The translations under genes and the position numbers were made by a program. DNA of 64,000 nucleotides from Duganella aceris (lineage in GTDB: Bacteria > Pseudomonadota > Gammaproteobacteria > Burkholderiales > Burkholderiaceae_D), in assembly GCF_011090165.1 (NCBI RefSeq), contig NZ_JAADJT010000001.1:558001-622000 (forward strand). Direction: 5' to 3'. Below, piece by piece: positions 63,504 through 64,000 of this stretch. Within the stretch, counting starts at the first letter, position 1. Every line of letters starts with the position of its first letter. The notes beneath the pieces were generated by a model. It was not told the origin of the DNA, did not search any database, and saw nothing but the letters and a program-made list of their open reading frames with translations.

Positions 63504-64000
63504 TTACAGCGTCGGCTTGCGCTTGCTGACGCGCTGCTCGGCGCCGGCCAGCGGCAGCGCGGCGTCGGTGCCGATGCTGACCACGGTGGTGGCCGCCACC
63601 GCGCCGCTGGCGTCGAGCAGCTGCACGCCGCCGACGTAGCGCTTGCCGGCCGCCAGGCCGGACCAGCTCAGGCCGACAGTGGCGGTGCTGCCGGCGTACA
63701 CCTTGCCCGGCGCCGCCGCCTTCAGGTTGCCGCCGGCGTCGGCCTTGCCGACCAGCGCCGACGACAGCGTGAACGCCGCCGGCGCGCCGCCGGCCAGGTC
63801 GTAGCCGATCAGGCACAGCTGGTAGGCGCCGGCCGGCGGGCTGCTGAGGATGATGGCCTCGTTGGCGCCGACATGCATGCTGTAGTCGACCAGCGCGCCG
63901 CCGCTGAGCAGCACCATGTCCAGGTCCTGCCGGCCGTCGGCGCCGCCGTCGATGTCGCGGTCGAAGGTTTCAAAGCGCGCCGCCACCGTGCCGGCCGGCA
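63504..64000 (-). CDS. C-terminal end of an exported protein, likely S8 peptidase (partial)
   Basis: The frame is open to the right edge; the stop is at 63504. About 165 residues are seen. The ARFETFDRDIDGGADGRQDLDMVLL stretch and following beta-strand pattern are like the pre-peptidase C-terminal domain that ends many secreted subtilisin-type enzymes. No catalytic residues are in view, so the peptidase assignment is from this domain only. The end SKRKPTL is basic. Confidence 0.55.
   Translation of the reverse strand, partial: PAGTVAARFETFDRDIDGGADGRQDLDMVLLSGGALVDYSMHVGANEAIILSSPPAGAYQLCLIGYDLAGGAPAAFTLSSALVGKADAGGNLKAAAPGKVYAGSTATVGLSWSGLAAGKRYVGGVQLLDASGAVAATTVVSIGTDAALPLAGAEQRVSKRKPTL

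Overview
The window is GC-rich, gene-dense bacterial chromosome. The gene content points to a betaproteobacterium, most likely Oxalobacteraceae of the Massilia/Duganella type. It includes a GTP-type PEP carboxykinase, divergent ssb/uvrA with a LexA box, RdgC, a TonB receptor next to a tryptophan-halogenase-like gene and glycoside hydrolases, and a HME-RND czc locus. It also carries a palindromic intergenic repeat built on GTGTCAGTGCCGACATTCGG. The taxon is an inference from content, not from a marker gene. I see no rRNA, tRNA or CRISPR array.

Layout. 1-5.5 kb is an alpha-glucan use locus: the end of a TonB receptor, a GH13 amylase, a flavin-dependent halogenase homologue and a GH97 alpha-glucosidase, all on +. 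5.5-11.9 kb on - is a czc-type heavy-metal efflux operon (czcI-like, czcC, czcB, czcA); a palindromic repeat forms the last codons of czcA. 12-14.6 kb is a two-subunit molybdenum hydroxylase. 14.9-20.8 kb holds a lipoprotein acid phosphatase, an alpha/beta hydrolase, an acetolactate-synthase-like enzyme and two small unknowns. 20.8-25 kb is a tripartite drug-efflux operon (outer membrane factor, HlyD, DHA2 MFS). 25.2-29.8 kb has mug, a LysR gene divergent from an MFS/CzcE-like/GlxA/DUF2783 operon, and a glutaredoxin. 30-38.3 kb has a GGDEF/EAL protein, ssb and uvrA, an AraC regulator and a DUF3828-like protein. 38.3-43.3 kb has a DUF885 protein, an aldehyde dehydrogenase, a HAD hydrolase preceded by an overlooked 37-codon ORF, and a TetR gene; matching operators lie at both the TetR gene and the small ORF. 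43.3-44.8 kb is an IS110-family insertion between a long palindrome and pckG. 44.8-49.3 kb has pckG, a D-2-hydroxyacid dehydrogenase, an unknown protein and a one-domain asparaginase homologue.

49.3-58.9 kb is the most unusual part. Two adjacent - strand genes of 1034 and 2113 codons consist almost entirely of an eight-residue repeat of the type [ILV]-A-A-L-[ST]-[TS]-A-Q. The larger one ends in a calcium-loop domain typical of large secreted proteins. Together they are about 9.5 kb. I know of no function for this repeat.

59-64 kb, all on -, has rdgC, a sensor histidine kinase, a polytopic GT-C-like membrane protein and the C-terminal end of an exported protein that runs off the window. No stretch longer than 300 bases lacks a gene. 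Most other long open frames are antisense or frame shadows caused by high GC.
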